Assembly (NCBI GenBank): GCA_937941555.1
Contig: CALDHJ010000249.1
Span: 1-5,709, forward strand
Length of the DNA: 5,709 bases
Origin: an uncultured Granulosicoccaceae bacterium
GTDB lineage: Bacteria > Pseudomonadota > Gammaproteobacteria > CALCKW01
Direction of reading: 5' to 3'
A program made the position numbers and the translations under genes. The notes beneath the pieces are model-generated. The model had not been told where the DNA came from and did no database searches. It saw only the letters and a program-made list of their open reading frames with translations. Positions 5,256 to 5,709 of this stretch are shown in pieces. Positions within the stretch are counted from its first letter, which is position 1, and every line of letters starts with the position of its first letter.

Positions 5256-5709
5256 ATGACCCAACCCTCCCCCTCCGTCATGTGCTGCGGTGAAGCACTC
5301 ATCGACATGCTCCCCAAGACCGACACCGAGGGCCACGCGTGCTGCCGCCCGGTCGCCGGCGGCGCCGTGTTCAATACCGCCATTGCGCTCGGTCGATTGG
5401 GGGTGCCAACCGGTTTCCTCGCCGGTTTGTCCTCAGACCTGCACGGCGAGCTGCTCATGGACACGCTCTCAGACTCAGGTGTTGACACCCAATTCTGTCC
5501 TCGCAGCGCAGCGCCAACGACCCTGGCGTTCGTGCGGACCGTAAACGGCGACGCCCAATACACGTTCTACGACGAAAACACGGCTGGGCGTTCACTGGCA
5601 GTGTCCCAGCTGCCCAAGCTGCCTGATACAGTCGATGCGCTCCATTTTGGTGCCATCAGCCTGGTGTCCGAGCCATGTGGATCCACGTACGAGAGCCTGT
5701 TGCTGCAAG
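5256..5709 (+). CDS. PfkB-family carbohydrate kinase, probably fructokinase (3' part outside window)
   Basis: The first 151 residues of a ribokinase/PfkB-fold sugar kinase are present; the frame stays open to the right edge. It resembles fructokinases, which phosphorylate fructose with ATP to fructose-6-phosphate. Visible marks are CCGEALIDMLP (10-20), the PfkB N-terminal signature AGGAVFNTAIALGRLG (35-49), GFLAGLSSDLHG (53-64), the PTTLAFV strand (87-93), the YDENTAGR lid segment (105-112) and LHFGAISLVSEPCGSTYE (129-146). The catalytic GAGD motif and ATP site would lie beyond the window. I chose the ATG at 5256 because AGGT (5246-5249) is six bases upstream. An in-frame ATG at 5250 is too close to that site, and the one at 5280 has none. 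The exact sugar is inferred, and the absence of a stop means truncation cannot be judged. Confidence 0.9.
   Translation, partial: MTQPSPSVMCCGEALIDMLPKTDTEGHACCRPVAGGAVFNTAIALGRLGVPTGFLAGLSSDLHGELLMDTLSDSGVDTQFCPRSAAPTTLAFVRTVNGDAQYTFYDENTAGRSLAVSQLPKLPDTVDALHFGAISLVSEPCGSTYESLLLQ

Overview
The window reads as chromosomal DNA of a motile, GC-rich gammaproteobacterium. The basis is the gene order rho - trxA (minus strand) diverging from rhlB (plus strand), which is the arrangement known from Escherichia coli and relatives. RhlB is itself largely a gammaproteobacterial degradosome helicase. A chemoreceptor gene preceded by a near-consensus FliA (sigma-28) promoter implies flagella. I cannot name the species.

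Left block (1-901, minus strand). The first ten codons of rho lie at the left edge. They are preceded by a roughly 377-bp gene-free leader with a plausible sigma-70 promoter and a C-rich, G-poor tract of the kind Rho binds. Upstream of that is a complete thioredoxin gene, trxA. A 166-bp divergent spacer separates trxA from rhlB.

Centre (902-4402, plus strand). rhlB encodes a complete RhlB-type DEAD-box RNA helicase carrying an unusually long, arginine-rich, low-complexity C-terminal tail. Its 3' flank holds three strong GC-rich hairpins in a row, then the FliA-type promoter. Next comes a soluble, cytoplasmic methyl-accepting chemotaxis protein with an N-terminal protoglobin (HemAT-like) domain. 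At the position where the heme-ligating proximal histidine is expected, this protein has asparagine. Its signalling hairpin also appears asymmetric. A textbook intrinsic terminator with a 13-bp perfect stem closes the gene, followed by a short palindrome-dense spacer.

Right block (4403-5709). A YtoQ-family protein (nucleoside 2-deoxyribosyltransferase-like fold) lies on the minus strand. It is divergent from a PfkB-family sugar kinase, most like fructokinases, which runs off the right edge.

How the genes relate: rho, trxA and rhlB are housekeeping genes for transcription termination, thiol redox and RNA turnover. The receptor is a single-gene transcription unit probably tied to the flagellar regulon. 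The two right-hand genes are metabolic and not obviously linked to the rest. The most interesting element is the globin-coupled receptor lacking the expected heme-binding histidine. Everything here is read from the sequence by eye; family alignments are from memory and should be tested computationally.
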